DNA from: Granulosicoccus sp.
GTDB lineage: Bacteria; Pseudomonadota; Gammaproteobacteria; Granulosicoccales; Granulosicoccaceae
DNA length: 64,000 bases
Reading direction: 5' to 3'
NCBI GenBank assembly: GCA_020627685.1
Contig: JAHDGK010000022.1
Span: 5,038-69,037 of the forward strand
Shown piece after piece: positions 21,364 to 31,910 of this stretch (positions are counted from its first letter, which is position 1; every line of letters starts with the position of its first letter). The translations under genes and the position numbers were made by a program. The notes under the pieces were generated by a model. That model was not told the DNA's origin. It saw nothing but the letters and a program-made list of their open reading frames with translations, and searched no databases.

Positions 21364-22986
21364 ATGACATCAACGCTAACATTCGATTACATCATTGTGG
21401 GTGCAGGCTCGGCCGGCGCTGTGCTTGCCAATCGGCTGACTGAGTCCGGTAAACACAGTGTGTTGGTTTTGGAAGCCGGTGGCTCTGACCTCACACCGTA
21501 TGTGCAGCTGCCCTTGGGTTACGGCAAGGTTTATTACGACGAAAAGGTCAATTGGAAGTATTTAACCGAGCCCGTCGCGCAACTCAATAACCGTCCGAGT
21601 TATTGGCCGCGTGGAAAAGTATTCGGCGGTTCCAGTTCTATCAATGCGATGGTGTATGTACGTGGCCACGAACGGGATTACGCCGAGTGGGAGTCGGTTG
21701 CTCCTGGTTGGTCGTGGGAAAACGTCGAGCCGGTTTTTAAGAAAATGGAAAGTTGGCGAGGCGCTTCAGATGAGCGTCGTGGAGAAAGTGGCCCTTTATC
21801 GGTGACCGATATTCGGGATATGGCCCATCCACTATGCGATAACTACTTTGAGGCAGCGAAGCAAATTCAAATCCCTCGCAATGACGATTACAACGCGGGT
21901 GATATGGACGGGGCTGCGCTTTATCAAATCACCACTGATAAGGGCCTTCGAGCGTCCACTGCTCGAGCCTACCTACGCCCGGCACTAAAACGAAAAAACT
22001 TAACGGTGCATAAAAAGGCACTGGCCCATCGGATACTGTTAGAGGGCGATAAGGCAATCGGTATTGAGTATGCTCACCAGGGGGTAACGAAAACAGCACA
22101 TGCACGGGCGGAAGTTATCTTAAGTGCCGGTGCGGTTAATTCTCCACAGCTGATGCAGCTGAGCGGCTTGGGTCCGCAGGCGATACTTGCCAACGTAGGT
22201 ATACAGCCTAAAGTGGATTTGCCTGCGGTCGGTCAACACATGAGTGATCACTTGGGTGCTGATATCGTATGTAGAACAAATGTCCCGACACTTAATCAGG
22301 CACTCGGGCCTTGGCACGGAAAACTTCGAGCCGCATTGCAGTTTGTGTTCGGGCGCAAGGGGCCTTTAACGCTGAGTCTCAACCAGGCAGGCGGCTTCAT
22401 TCGCACTGATTCCAATCTGGAAGGGCCCGATCTGCAATTGTATTTTTCTCCCGTGAGTTATACACGTGCACCTCCGGGAACCCGACCGTTAATCAGTCCG
22501 GATCCATTCCCGGGATTTCTTATCGGTTACAACCCCTGCAAGCCCACAAGTCAGGGAACAGTTTCTGTGCGTTCATCTGATCCGAACGATGCTCCTCTGA
22601 TACAACCCAATTATCTGGATACTGAACACGACCGTGAATTGATGCTGAAGGGTATGCGTTTGATGCGACAGTTTACGGCAGCTGCAGCGTTTCAGAGCGT
22701 CGTCGAGGAAGAGGTATACCCCGGTCTCTCGGTGGAGACCGATGAGCAGCTCAACGAGTTTATCCGTGACAATGCCTGGACGGTGTTTCATCCGTGTTGT
22801 ACCTGCCGAATGGGGCAGGATGAAAAAACGTCAGTGGTGAACGAGAAGTTGCAGGTGCATGGGGTGAGAAATCTGCGTATCGCAGATGCGTCAGTATTCG
22901 CGACAATTCCTACCGGCAATACCAACGCACCAGCCATAATGGTAGGTGAAAAAGCATCAGATCTAATTTTGTCAGATGCAAAATGA
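21364..22986 (+). CDS. GMC family FAD-dependent oxidoreductase (choline dehydrogenase-like)
   Basis: DYIIVGAGSAGAVLANRLTESG, WPRGKVFGGSSSINAMVYVRG, FHPCCTCRMG, NTNAPAIMVGEKASDLI. Confidence 0.93.
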   Translation: MTSTLTFDYIIVGAGSAGAVLANRLTESGKHSVLVLEAGGSDLTPYVQLPLGYGKVYYDEKVNWKYLTEPVAQLNNRPSYWPRGKVFGGSSSINAMVYVRGHERDYAEWESVAPGWSWENVEPVFKKMESWRGASDERRGESGPLSVTDIRDMAHPLCDNYFEAAKQIQIPRNDDYNAGDMDGAALYQITTDKGLRASTARAYLRPALKRKNLTVHKKALAHRILLEGDKAIGIEYAHQGVTKTAHARAEVILSAGAVNSPQLMQLSGLGPQAILANVGIQPKVDLPAVGQHMSDHLGADIVCRTNVPTLNQALGPWHGKLRAALQFVFGRKGPLTLSLNQAGGFIRTDSNLEGPDLQLYFSPVSYTRAPPGTRPLISPDPFPGFLIGYNPCKPTSQGTVSVRSSDPNDAPLIQPNYLDTEHDRELMLKGMRLMRQFTAAAAFQSVVEEEVYPGLSVETDEQLNEFIRDNAWTVFHPCCTCRMGQDEKTSVVNEKLQVHGVRNLRIADASVFATIPTGNTNAPAIMVGEKASDLILSDAK

Positions 22987-23105
22987 TTAAACAGGCTAGC
23001 AAAGCCCCGCAGCTTGTTACTCGCACATATCAGGACTAACAACTCTACGTCATCCTCTTTCAAGGTACCCTTGCGCTTGTTCCATACACTGACCATTGAT
23101 ATTGC

Positions 23106-24116
23106 ATGAAGCCATTTTCTGACAGACTGATTGTTGCCGTCGCCGGGGTGCTTTTCATGTTGTCCGGTTGTAGCGTGCTACCCGAGAGGGCGACATCATC
23201 GAATATTGGGGTAACCGAGCAGTCTTCTAAAGCGGCAGTGGGCTCTTCAAGCAATCAGTCTGAGCCCAAGGACGGTCAAGATGCTGAGCCTGAATACGAA
23301 GAGGGTGTATTGACTGAGCGTGTCAGGAAAGAGAGGGCCGATGCGTTTAATCCCTACGTGCTCACTGCGCATAAACATAATTTTATTTTGCCGGTTAGCT
23401 ACAGCACGGGTATTAACCAAAGTGTCTACGCTGAAAATGAAGTGCCGTTAGGTGAGGGGTTACAGCCGGCAGAGGTAAAGTTTCAGATTAGTTTGAAAAC
23501 TCGCCTTAATGAAAACGATCTTTTCTTTAAAGATGATGCGCTGTCAGTGGGTATCACGTTGGAAGCCTGGTGGCAGCTATATTCTGATGCATTGTCCAGC
23601 CCATTTCGCGAAACGAATTATCAGCCAGAAGTGTTCTATTTAATTCCGTTGTTATGGGGGCCGAACGGTGGAAGTACCGCGGTGGTGCTCGGCTTAGAGC
23701 ACCAGTCAAACGGACAAGTGCAAGGTTTATCGCGCAGCTGGAACCGCTTGTACACCATGTTGATCTATGAAAAAGGAGCCTTTGTCGGATTTATCAGGCC
23801 CTGGTATCGAATTCCCGAGTCAGCCAAAGAATCTCCAGATGATCCGGATGGTGATGACAACCCGGATATCCTTGACTTCATGGGTTACGGTGAAGTGGGC
23901 GCTTCATGGAGAAAAAGTAACAAGGAGTACGCCGTTAGACTGCGGGGAAATCCCTCAACAGGAAAAGGCGCAATATCAATCGGTATGACGTTTCCTTTGT
24001 TTGCCAAGTTTCGAGGTTTCGTGCAGTACTTTAACGGCTACGGTGATTCGCTAATTGATTACGACCATCTACAACAACGCTTAGGTGTTGGAGTTGCATT
24101 AAACAGTTTGTTTTAA
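23106..24116 (+). CDS. pldA: Outer-membrane phospholipase A (OMPLA-like), predicted lipoprotein
   Basis: Lipobox LSGC; HKHNFILPVSY, SLKTRL, LGLEHQSNGQ, RSWNRLY, FPLF barrel motifs. Confidence 0.88.
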   Translation: MKPFSDRLIVAVAGVLFMLSGCSVLPERATSSNIGVTEQSSKAAVGSSSNQSEPKDGQDAEPEYEEGVLTERVRKERADAFNPYVLTAHKHNFILPVSYSTGINQSVYAENEVPLGEGLQPAEVKFQISLKTRLNENDLFFKDDALSVGITLEAWWQLYSDALSSPFRETNYQPEVFYLIPLLWGPNGGSTAVVLGLEHQSNGQVQGLSRSWNRLYTMLIYEKGAFVGFIRPWYRIPESAKESPDDPDGDDNPDILDFMGYGEVGASWRKSNKEYAVRLRGNPSTGKGAISIGMTFPLFAKFRGFVQYFNGYGDSLIDYDHLQQRLGVGVALNSLF

Positions 24117-24123
24117 TTTGTCG

Positions 24124-25170
24124 TTAAGCACCAAAGATATAGTCTTCGCCTTGTATCCAGCTATTGCCTTCAAAGTACTGTCTTAATGCTTCTCGAGCTT
24201 TGGGTTCGCTTAGCGCCGTTACCACAAGGCTTGTGCCACGTTGAGCAGTTAGTTGTTCGTAGCTGATAACAGGCTTGTCCTGTTTTGTTCGGGCAACATC
24301 AGTATTGCCGATATCCACAAAGCCGTTGACAGGAACACCCAATTCCTTCAGTGAATGATGCCATTGGCGTGCGTTTTTACCAGTACCGCAAATCCATACC
24401 GAGCGGCCTTGATCTAAACCCAGTTGGCTGCCGGGCTGTTGAGCTGCCCACGCACGGCATTGCGTGAATGCTTCTCGTCGGTAGCGTGAATCCCGATACG
24501 TTAATCGCTCTGAATGTTCTCTCCAGTCTTGCAGTATGGGCGCCGGTTTTCCCATGCCAAAACCTGCAAGCATTGCGCGCAACACTAAGTCATAGTCTTC
24601 CGGACCGTCAAAGTCGCGATAGCCATCTAATGTTTGCCATACATCTCTGTGCGCCATTAACGTTGGGTGCGGCATAGGACACTCAGTGAAGCACGCATTA
24701 GCGATATCGCTGGTAGTACTTAAGCTATTCAACCAGTGTTCATATCGTTTGTTGCCAGCCTTTACACCAGTGGTTGTACCTTGTTCATCGATGAACCGAA
24801 TGCGCGTGGCGCAAACTTGAACGTCGGGGTTTGACTGTAAATAGGCAAGCTGCTTTTCTAAGCGATCCGGGTAGGCAATATCGTCATCGTCCATTCTTGC
24901 GATGAAAGGTGCGCGAGCCTTTTTTAGGCCTGTGTTTAGCGCTGCGACAATACCGCTACCTTCTCTGGCGATGCCTTTGATTCTCGGATCGTAAGGTAGC
25001 CGCTTTACGATGAGATCTATATCGTCATGACCGATTAGCAGTATTTCTGTCTGGTGTAGGCTCTGGTTGAGCAGGCTGGTAACAGCCTCAACAGTGGTGC
25101 TTCGCCATGTTCGAACAGGAAGAAGTACTGAGACTAGCGGGGCGGCTAGTTCTTCCACTTGATACTGCAA
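24124..25170 (-). CDS. Family 2 glycosyltransferase
   Basis: PLVSVLLPVRTW...IARMDDDDIAYPDRLEKQL...DGPEDYDLVLRAM. Confidence 0.85.
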   Translation of the reverse strand: MQYQVEELAAPLVSVLLPVRTWRSTTVEAVTSLLNQSLHQTEILLIGHDDIDLIVKRLPYDPRIKGIAREGSGIVAALNTGLKKARAPFIARMDDDDIAYPDRLEKQLAYLQSNPDVQVCATRIRFIDEQGTTTGVKAGNKRYEHWLNSLSTTSDIANACFTECPMPHPTLMAHRDVWQTLDGYRDFDGPEDYDLVLRAMLAGFGMGKPAPILQDWREHSERLTYRDSRYRREAFTQCRAWAAQQPGSQLGLDQGRSVWICGTGKNARQWHHSLKELGVPVNGFVDIGNTDVARTKQDKPVISYEQLTAQRGTSLVVTALSEPKAREALRQYFEGNSWIQGEDYIFGA

Positions 25171-25697
25171 CCCACGCTGGGGCGAGTATTATCAGGAGCG
25201 GGCTCGCCAGCTAGAAGCGCCAAGCCAGCTGCCTTTAAATCTCCGCCATGTGCTACACCTGCGCCCGGGCGCGTGTCATCGAATTGTCCGCGATAGTACA
25301 GACCATGCTGCGCATCGAACAGAAATATATCCGGTGTGCAAACGGCATCATAAGCTTTAGCGACTTCCTGAGTTTCATCAAAACAGTACGGAAAGCGAAA
25401 GCCTTTCTGTTGGGCTAAGGAGGCCATTTTGTCCGGCCCGTCCTGCGGATAGCTTGCACTGTCGTTTGAACTGATGGTCACAGTTGCAATGCCTGATTCG
25501 GCGAATTCGTGTGCAAGGTTTGCAAGTGCGTCCACTAAATGGACGACATAGGGGCAATGGTTGCACATGAACACAATCAGAACCGGCTTGCCTGCATAGT
25601 CGGACAAGGCCACCGATTGCCCGTCGCGAGTGTCAGTTAATGAGAAATCCGGAGCCGCTGAACCGATGGCCATTTGGGTGGATTTTGTTAAAACCAT
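25146..25697 (-). CDS. Thioredoxin-like redoxin family protein
   Basis: APDFSLTDTRDGQSVALSDYAGKPVLIVFMCNHCPYVVHLVDAL. Confidence 0.88.
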   Translation of the reverse strand: MVLTKSTQMAIGSAAPDFSLTDTRDGQSVALSDYAGKPVLIVFMCNHCPYVVHLVDALANLAHEFAESGIATVTISSNDSASYPQDGPDKMASLAQQKGFRFPYCFDETQEVAKAYDAVCTPDIFLFDAQHGLYYRGQFDDTRPGAGVAHGGDLKAAGLALLAGEPAPDNTRPSVGCSIKWKN

Positions 25698-25779
25698 TGA
25701 AAAAGGTGTCCTGAAAGTGGATTTCTGTAGCTATATTAACGTTTGTGTAGTTTTCAATGAATCATCCGATACAGGTTAT

Positions 25780-26403
25780 ATGCAGAATAATCACGCTCAG
25801 ATGTTTATCGTTTCAGCGCCGTCCGGGGCCGGTAAGACCAGTCTGGTTCGCAGAAGCATCAAAGAATTGAAAGATTTGACGGTGGCTGTGTCTCATACAA
25901 CACGCCCACAGCGACCAGCCGAGCAAGACGGTACGGATTACCATTTCGTGTCACGGGAGAGCTTTGAGTCGATGATCGACTCCGATCAGTTTCTTGAGTA
26001 TGCGGAAGTGTTTGGGAATTATTACGGCACTAGCATGGGGGCGGTAAATGAATCGCTGGGTGAGGGTAAAGATGTCATTCTGGAAATTGATTGGCAGGGT
26101 GCCGCTCAGGTCAGGCAGAAACTGGCAGATGTTGTGTCCATTTTTATCTTGCCGCCATCACGGGCGACACTTATCGAACGCCTGCGCGGGCGAGGGCAGG
26201 ATTCTGATGAGGTCATAGACGCTCGTACCGCAGAGGCTGTTCAGGAAATGCAGCAGTATCATCAGGCAGATTATTTGATCATTAATGATGATTTTGATGA
26301 AGCATTGAGCGAACTCAAGGCCGTTGTGCTGAGCCATCGGGTACAAAAGTCGAGGCAGGCTTTGGCGCACGCGGGGCTCATCACCAGCCTTACACACGAC
26401 TAA
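25780..26403 (+). CDS. gmk: Guanylate kinase
   Basis: MFIVSAPSGAGKTSLVRR, VSHTTRPQRPAEQDGTDYHFV; start at ATG 25780 rather than the longer ORF. Confidence 0.95.
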   Translation: MQNNHAQMFIVSAPSGAGKTSLVRRSIKELKDLTVAVSHTTRPQRPAEQDGTDYHFVSRESFESMIDSDQFLEYAEVFGNYYGTSMGAVNESLGEGKDVILEIDWQGAAQVRQKLADVVSIFILPPSRATLIERLRGRGQDSDEVIDARTAEAVQEMQQYHQADYLIINDDFDEALSELKAVVLSHRVQKSRQALAHAGLITSLTHD

Positions 26404-26523
26404 TTAGCAAAATTCACAAGAATTACACAGTTATGCAGGCAATAAAGTCATCTATGGTCTGGCATTCGCGTATAGAAAACACTAGAGTATAGGGTTCAGT
26501 GAATTGCAGGAATATGCCCGTTC

Positions 26524-26790
26524 ATGGCTAGAGTTACCGTAGAAGACAGTTTGGCGCAGGTTAACAACCGATTCGATCTCGTATTGATCGCGTCTAAGCG
26601 TGCAAGAAATATTTCCATGGGCGCAGAGCCTATGCTCCCTGATGACAACGATAAACCCACGGTTATCGCATTGCGGGAAATTGCTGATGGCTTGGTTGGC
26701 GAAGATATTCTTCAAGAAGCGCCACCACCACCGGCACCCGTAGAACCGGTTATTTATGAAAATAAAGAACAGTTACGCGAAGACTTCTAA
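26524..26790 (+). CDS. rpoZ: RNA polymerase omega subunit
   Basis: [30 protein letters not shown]; between gmk and spoT. Confidence 0.95.
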   Translation: MARVTVEDSLAQVNNRFDLVLIASKRARNISMGAEPMLPDDNDKPTVIALREIADGLVGEDILQEAPPPPAPVEPVIYENKEQLREDF

Positions 26791-26886
26791 GGCACTCTGT
26801 TTGTGCCCAGTACCTGCCCGGCTCTTCCTATCGATGGATGAGCTGGTCAGTTTCCGTATTATTGTTGTCAACACAGTTAATACGAA

Positions 26887-29142
26887 GTGATTAGTAAATC
26901 CCAGAATCAGGGTGCTATCCATCACGAGGCTGTTAATCAGCCAATTCCAGCTAATTCAGAGATCGTCGATCCTCTAGATCCAGAATTAAATCCGACAGGG
27001 GCAGGTAAGACGACCCGTGCTGAATGGATTGCGTACTCCAGTCTGGTAGAACAACTCAATTCCCGATTTACCACGGAGCAAATAGCGGAAGTTTCGCGAG
27101 CCTACACCATGGCCCGTGATGCGCACGCGACACAGACGCGAAGCTCTGGCGAACCCTACATTACGCACCCCATTGCGGTCGCCTCTATTGTTTTTTCCAT
27201 GAAGCTTGACCATTACAGCATCATGGCGGCGCTGCTTCACGATGTGCTCGAAGATACGCCGGTGAGTCGCGAGGATATGGTTGAGGCATTCGGTGAGGAT
27301 GTGACTCACATTGTCGATGGCGTCAGTAAGCTCAACCACTTAAAGTTTCGTTCCAAACAAGAAGCGCAGGCGGAAAGCTTTCGAAAAATGCTGCTCGCCA
27401 TGGTGACTGATATTCGCGTCATCATGATCAAGCTGGCCGACCGACTGCACAATATGCGCACTATCGGGTCTCTACGTCCAGACAAACGCAGGCGTATTGG
27501 TAAAGAGACGTTGGAAGTTTATTCGCCTATTGCGGCCAGGCTCGGTATGTTTGCGGTTAAAACCGAGCTGGAAGATCTAGGTTTTCGGGCCTGTTACCCG
27601 ATGCGCAGTCGCATATTAGAAGCGACGGTGCAGCAGTCTCACAGAAATCGCGACCACATCATCGAAAAGGTGGCCGCTCGGATTGAGACCGCATTAAGCG
27701 AAAAGGGAATAGAGGCGACGATCACGCATAGGGAGAAACACCTCTACAGTCTGTACAACAAAATGCTGAAAAAGCAGCTGCCGTTTCAGCGCGTCTTCGA
27801 CATGCTGGCCTTACGGGTGGTGGTTGATTCCATTGAAGATTGTTACCAGGTGCTTGGATTAGTTCATCACCTGTATACACCGATATTTTCCCGATTCAAG
27901 GACTACATTGCCGTTCCTAAACAGAACGGTTACCAGTCACTACATACCGTGCTAAATCACGGTACCGACGGAATGCCCATAGAGGTGCAGATTCGTACGC
28001 AGCCAATGGACGAGCTGGCGGAGTCCGGTATTGCAGCGCACTGGGCCTATAAAGAGGACAGCGACACTCCCGCGCATAGCCGTACTCCCGGGTGGTTGTC
28101 TAATCTGGCTGATATTCAGCAGTCAGCTCCCGATTCATTGGAATTTGTTGAGAATGTCAAAATCGATTTGTTCCCCGGCGAGATATACGTGTTCACGCCA
28201 AAGGGAAAAATAATCCAGTTGCCGCGAAAGGCCACGCCGGTGGATTTTGCCTACGCCGTTCATTCGGAAGTGGGCAACAAATGTGTTGCCGCCAAAGTCG
28301 ATCGGCGTATCTCATCGCTGAATGAACCGCTCGAGAGCGGTCAGATCGTCGAAATTATTACCGGCGATCAAGAAGCTCCAAGCCCGATGTGGCTGAATTC
28401 CGTTGTAACAGCCAAAGCACGTACTGCGATTCGTCAGCACTTGCGTGCGTTGGATAAATCTCAGGCCATTCAGTTTGGTGAGCGATTGCTGCGTAGGGCC
28501 TTAGGGCGGCACGATCGGTCTCTGGATAAAATCCCTGAAAAAGTCATTCACGATGTGTTGGCTGAGCGACGGTTCAGCGAAGTCGAGGAGCTTTACGAAG
28601 ATATTGGCCTGGGTCTGAATCTGCCGAGTCAGATAGCAGAAAGGCTTATCGCCGTGGAATCCGGTGATACTGTCGGGCCCGGTGAATTACCCATGAGGGA
28701 GACCGCTCCGGTTCTTATTGAATCGGCCGAAAGCCCAACCTTGTATATGTCTCAATGCTGTCACCCGATACCGGGAGACAATGTTCAAGGTTTTTTTACG
28801 CCGGGCAAAGGTGTTGCGGTACACCGTTCAGGATGTCGTAACGTTCGTCGGTTCCGTCGGCGCCCCAAAGAATGGGTTGCGGTTGATTGGGCACCTGATA
28901 TCGCGGAACAGTTTGAAGTGGTCATTCTGTGCCATCTGGTTCATCAACCGGGTGCACTAGCCCGTGTGACCTCAACCATGTCACTCATGAACGTCAACAT
29001 TGAAAACATGGATTTCAATAATCGCAGTGATGACATCAGCATCCGATTTGTCTTATCGGTCGAGAGCCGCTTGCAACTGGCCCGAATCGTTCGGCGACTC
29101 AGAAATCTGACTGTCGTGCGCAGTGTGCGGCGCGAAAGCTAA
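26887..29142 (+). CDS. spoT: Bifunctional (p)ppGpp synthetase/hydrolase
   Basis: HD domain LLHDVLEDT, synthetase domain YKSLH-type NGYQSLHTV, TGS and C-terminal ACT-like region; GTG start. Confidence 0.95.
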   Translation: MISKSQNQGAIHHEAVNQPIPANSEIVDPLDPELNPTGAGKTTRAEWIAYSSLVEQLNSRFTTEQIAEVSRAYTMARDAHATQTRSSGEPYITHPIAVASIVFSMKLDHYSIMAALLHDVLEDTPVSREDMVEAFGEDVTHIVDGVSKLNHLKFRSKQEAQAESFRKMLLAMVTDIRVIMIKLADRLHNMRTIGSLRPDKRRRIGKETLEVYSPIAARLGMFAVKTELEDLGFRACYPMRSRILEATVQQSHRNRDHIIEKVAARIETALSEKGIEATITHREKHLYSLYNKMLKKQLPFQRVFDMLALRVVVDSIEDCYQVLGLVHHLYTPIFSRFKDYIAVPKQNGYQSLHTVLNHGTDGMPIEVQIRTQPMDELAESGIAAHWAYKEDSDTPAHSRTPGWLSNLADIQQSAPDSLEFVENVKIDLFPGEIYVFTPKGKIIQLPRKATPVDFAYAVHSEVGNKCVAAKVDRRISSLNEPLESGQIVEIITGDQEAPSPMWLNSVVTAKARTAIRQHLRALDKSQAIQFGERLLRRALGRHDRSLDKIPEKVIHDVLAERRFSEVEELYEDIGLGLNLPSQIAERLIAVESGDTVGPGELPMRETAPVLIESAESPTLYMSQCCHPIPGDNVQGFFTPGKGVAVHRSGCRNVRRFRRRPKEWVAVDWAPDIAEQFEVVILCHLVHQPGALARVTSTMSLMNVNIENMDFNNRSDDISIRFVLSVESRLQLARIVRRLRNLTVVRSVRRES

Positions 29143-29263
29143 TACGGCTTTTACTTCTCTATAAGCTTTGCGATCCTGCGCGTTACGCGCTCCGATGGTT
29201 CTGATTTGACCGGCGAATCTATATACTCGCCACATCTATCTAAACGATTGTGAGAATCCCGCG

Positions 29264-29650
29264 ATGTCACGCAAAGTATTCAGTACCGACAAGGCTCCTA
29301 GCGCTATCGGCGCATACTCCCAGGCTGTACAAGCTGGCGATACGGTTTATCTATCCGGCGCTATTCCGCTAGTTCCTGAAACCATGGAGCTGGTCAGTGA
29401 TGATGTAAAAACACAGATTGTTCAGGTCTTCGATAACCTTGAGGCTGTCTGCCAGGCAAGCGGCGGCTCTTTTGACAAAGTGGTAAAGCTAACGGTCTTT
29501 TTAACGGATCTTGCCGATTTCCCGTTGGTGAATGAGGTCATGGAAGAGCGTTTCTCAACGCCTTATCCTGCGCGAGCTGCCATCGGCGTTGCCTCATTAC
29601 CGAAGAACGTTGCGGTTGAAGTGGAAGGCGTAATGTACTTGGGTGACTAA
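29264..29650 (+). CDS. ridA: RidA family enamine/imine deaminase
   Basis: [26 protein letters not shown]...[21 protein letters not shown]. Confidence 0.95.
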   Translation: MSRKVFSTDKAPSAIGAYSQAVQAGDTVYLSGAIPLVPETMELVSDDVKTQIVQVFDNLEAVCQASGGSFDKVVKLTVFLTDLADFPLVNEVMEERFSTPYPARAAIGVASLPKNVAVEVEGVMYLGD

Positions 29651-31742
29651 AACGCCCCAAAATCTTGATGCTACGTCGGTAGAAACACTCAAAGGAGTGG
29701 GTGCTGCCATGGCTGCCAAACTGGCGGCTATTGGCGTGTACACCTTGCAAGATGTGTTGTTTCATTTGCCGTTTAGGTATCAGGACAGAACCCGCCTGTC
29801 TCAGATAGGCCGGTTAGTGCCGGGGCAGGAAGCTGTGATCTGTGCCGAAGTGCTTATCTCCGATGTCGTGATCCGGCAACGTCGTTCTTTGTTGGTGCGG
29901 GTGAACGACGGCACGGGTTCTTTAATGTTGCGCTTCTTTCATTTTAATCAGCAGCAGGTAAAACAGTTTGAACGTGGACGCCAAGTGCGTTGCTTTGGCG
30001 AAGTTCGACGCGGCCCGGGGATGTTGGAAATGGTCCATCCCGAATATCGTGTGCTCTCAGACGGTGCTGATCCGGCTGACGGCCTGGACAACACCTTAAC
30101 GCCCTTTTACCCGACAACCGAAGGCGTGCAGCAGACCACCTTAAGACGTTTGAGCGATCAGGCGCTGGCCGCTCTTGATGCGTCTGCCCTAGTTGATCTT
30201 TTGCCGCCTGAGGCTATGCGTCAAACACAGCTTCCTGACTTGGAAACGGCGCTGCGCATTGTTCATCGACCGCCGCCTAATGCTGATGTACAAGCCTTGA
30301 TGGAAGGGATTCATCCAGCGCATCGACGACTTGCCTTGGAGGAGCTAGTTGCGCACCGGCTTGGCTTACGATTGTTACGAGTTAATGCGCAGCAACAACA
30401 TGCACCGTTGATTCGCCCTGCCGGTGAGCTGATGGGCTCGTTGCGGTCATCTTTACAATTCTCCTTAACCGGTGCGCAGGATAGAGTGCTATTGGATATC
30501 GTGAATGATATGGGCACACCTGAGCCGATGCTGCGCCTTGTGCAAGGCGATGTGGGCTCAGGTAAGACCGTTGTAGCAGCATTGGCTGCAGCTCAAGCGG
30601 TGGAAAGCGGGTATCAGGTGGCAATGATGGCACCGACTGAAATTTTAGCCGAACAGCACATGCTCAATTTTTCAGAATGGTTTGAACCACTGGGAATTAA
30701 CGTGGGTTGGTTGACCGGTAAACTCAGAACAGCTCAGCGGCGATCGGCCATCGAGGCTGTTGCGATGGGACGCGAGCGGATCGTGGTAGGAACCCACGCC
30801 TTGTTCCAGAAGGATGTGGAGTTTGAGAACCTGGGGCTGGCTATTATCGATGAGCAGCATCGTTTTGGTGTTCATCAGCGCATGGCTTTAAGAAACAAAG
30901 GTGCCGATAAAAACACCTTGCCTCATCAGTTGATCATGACCGCCACACCTATTCCCAGGACGTTGGCGATGACGGCGTATGCGGATCTGGATGTCTCTAT
31001 TATCGATGAGCTACCGCCGGGCAGAAAGCCTGTGACAACCGTGGCTATCGATAACTCAAGGCGCGGGGAAATCATCGACCGTGTGGGTACGGCTATTGAT
31101 GAAGGTCGGCAAGTGTATTGGGTATGCACGCTTATCGAGGAGTCAGAGTCTTTACAGGCGGAAGCCGCAGAGGACGCTTACGCAACACTTCAGGAAATGT
31201 TGCCAAGACATAAAGTGGGATTAGTACACGGGCGACTCAAGCCGCGTGATAAAGAAGCCATCATGCAAGCGTTTAAGGCAAAAGAGATAGACTTACTTAT
31301 TGCAACTACGGTCATAGAAGTTGGCGTTGATGTACCCAATGCATCGTTGATGATCATTGAGAACGCCGAACGGTTAGGACTCTCACAACTGCATCAGTTG
31401 CGAGGGCGCGTGGGGCGCGGTAGCGCGCAAAGTAGTTGCATCTTAATGTTTCAAGCGCCGTTGTCCAATAACGGTAAAGAACGCTTAGGCATTATGCGTG
31501 AAACCAATGATGGGTTTGCCATTGCTGAAAAAGATTTATCTCTTCGAGGTGCCGGTGAAGTCCTAGGTACGCGGCAAACTGGTTTGGCTGAATTTAAGAT
31601 TGCACAGTTGGGTCGCGATGATGATCTTCTTGATGATGTGAGTGATATTGCAGATCGTTTGCTTGAAGGTAATTCGCCGAATGTACAAGCTTTGGTTAGG
31701 CGCTGGATTGGTGAGGAGAAAAAAGATTACGGTGGTGTATAA
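29643..31742 (+). CDS. recG: ATP-dependent DNA helicase RecG
   Basis: [46 protein letters not shown] start overlapping ridA by 8 nt. Confidence 0.96.
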   Translation: MTKTPQNLDATSVETLKGVGAAMAAKLAAIGVYTLQDVLFHLPFRYQDRTRLSQIGRLVPGQEAVICAEVLISDVVIRQRRSLLVRVNDGTGSLMLRFFHFNQQQVKQFERGRQVRCFGEVRRGPGMLEMVHPEYRVLSDGADPADGLDNTLTPFYPTTEGVQQTTLRRLSDQALAALDASALVDLLPPEAMRQTQLPDLETALRIVHRPPPNADVQALMEGIHPAHRRLALEELVAHRLGLRLLRVNAQQQHAPLIRPAGELMGSLRSSLQFSLTGAQDRVLLDIVNDMGTPEPMLRLVQGDVGSGKTVVAALAAAQAVESGYQVAMMAPTEILAEQHMLNFSEWFEPLGINVGWLTGKLRTAQRRSAIEAVAMGRERIVVGTHALFQKDVEFENLGLAIIDEQHRFGVHQRMALRNKGADKNTLPHQLIMTATPIPRTLAMTAYADLDVSIIDELPPGRKPVTTVAIDNSRRGEIIDRVGTAIDEGRQVYWVCTLIEESESLQAEAAEDAYATLQEMLPRHKVGLVHGRLKPRDKEAIMQAFKAKEIDLLIATTVIEVGVDVPNASLMIIENAERLGLSQLHQLRGRVGRGSAQSSCILMFQAPLSNNGKERLGIMRETNDGFAIAEKDLSLRGAGEVLGTRQTGLAEFKIAQLGRDDDLLDDVSDIADRLLEGNSPNVQALVRRWIGEEKKDYGGV

Positions 31743-31910
31743 GTTTTATCATCGCTTAACGATAACAAGCGTTTACGCAATGCTTTATCGGCTTTGGATA
31801 ACATTCACTACCGGCAATTTCATATCGTTATAAATACTGTGGTTGTACCTGAAAATCTATGGTCTATCCTTTGATGACGTCGCGCAATAAGGGATGCGTG
31901 AATCAATGGA

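Noticed and set aside
25630-25779. N-terminal extension of gmk in the ORF track
   Set aside because: Antisense to the redoxin gene; conserved guanylate kinase N-terminus begins near 25780.
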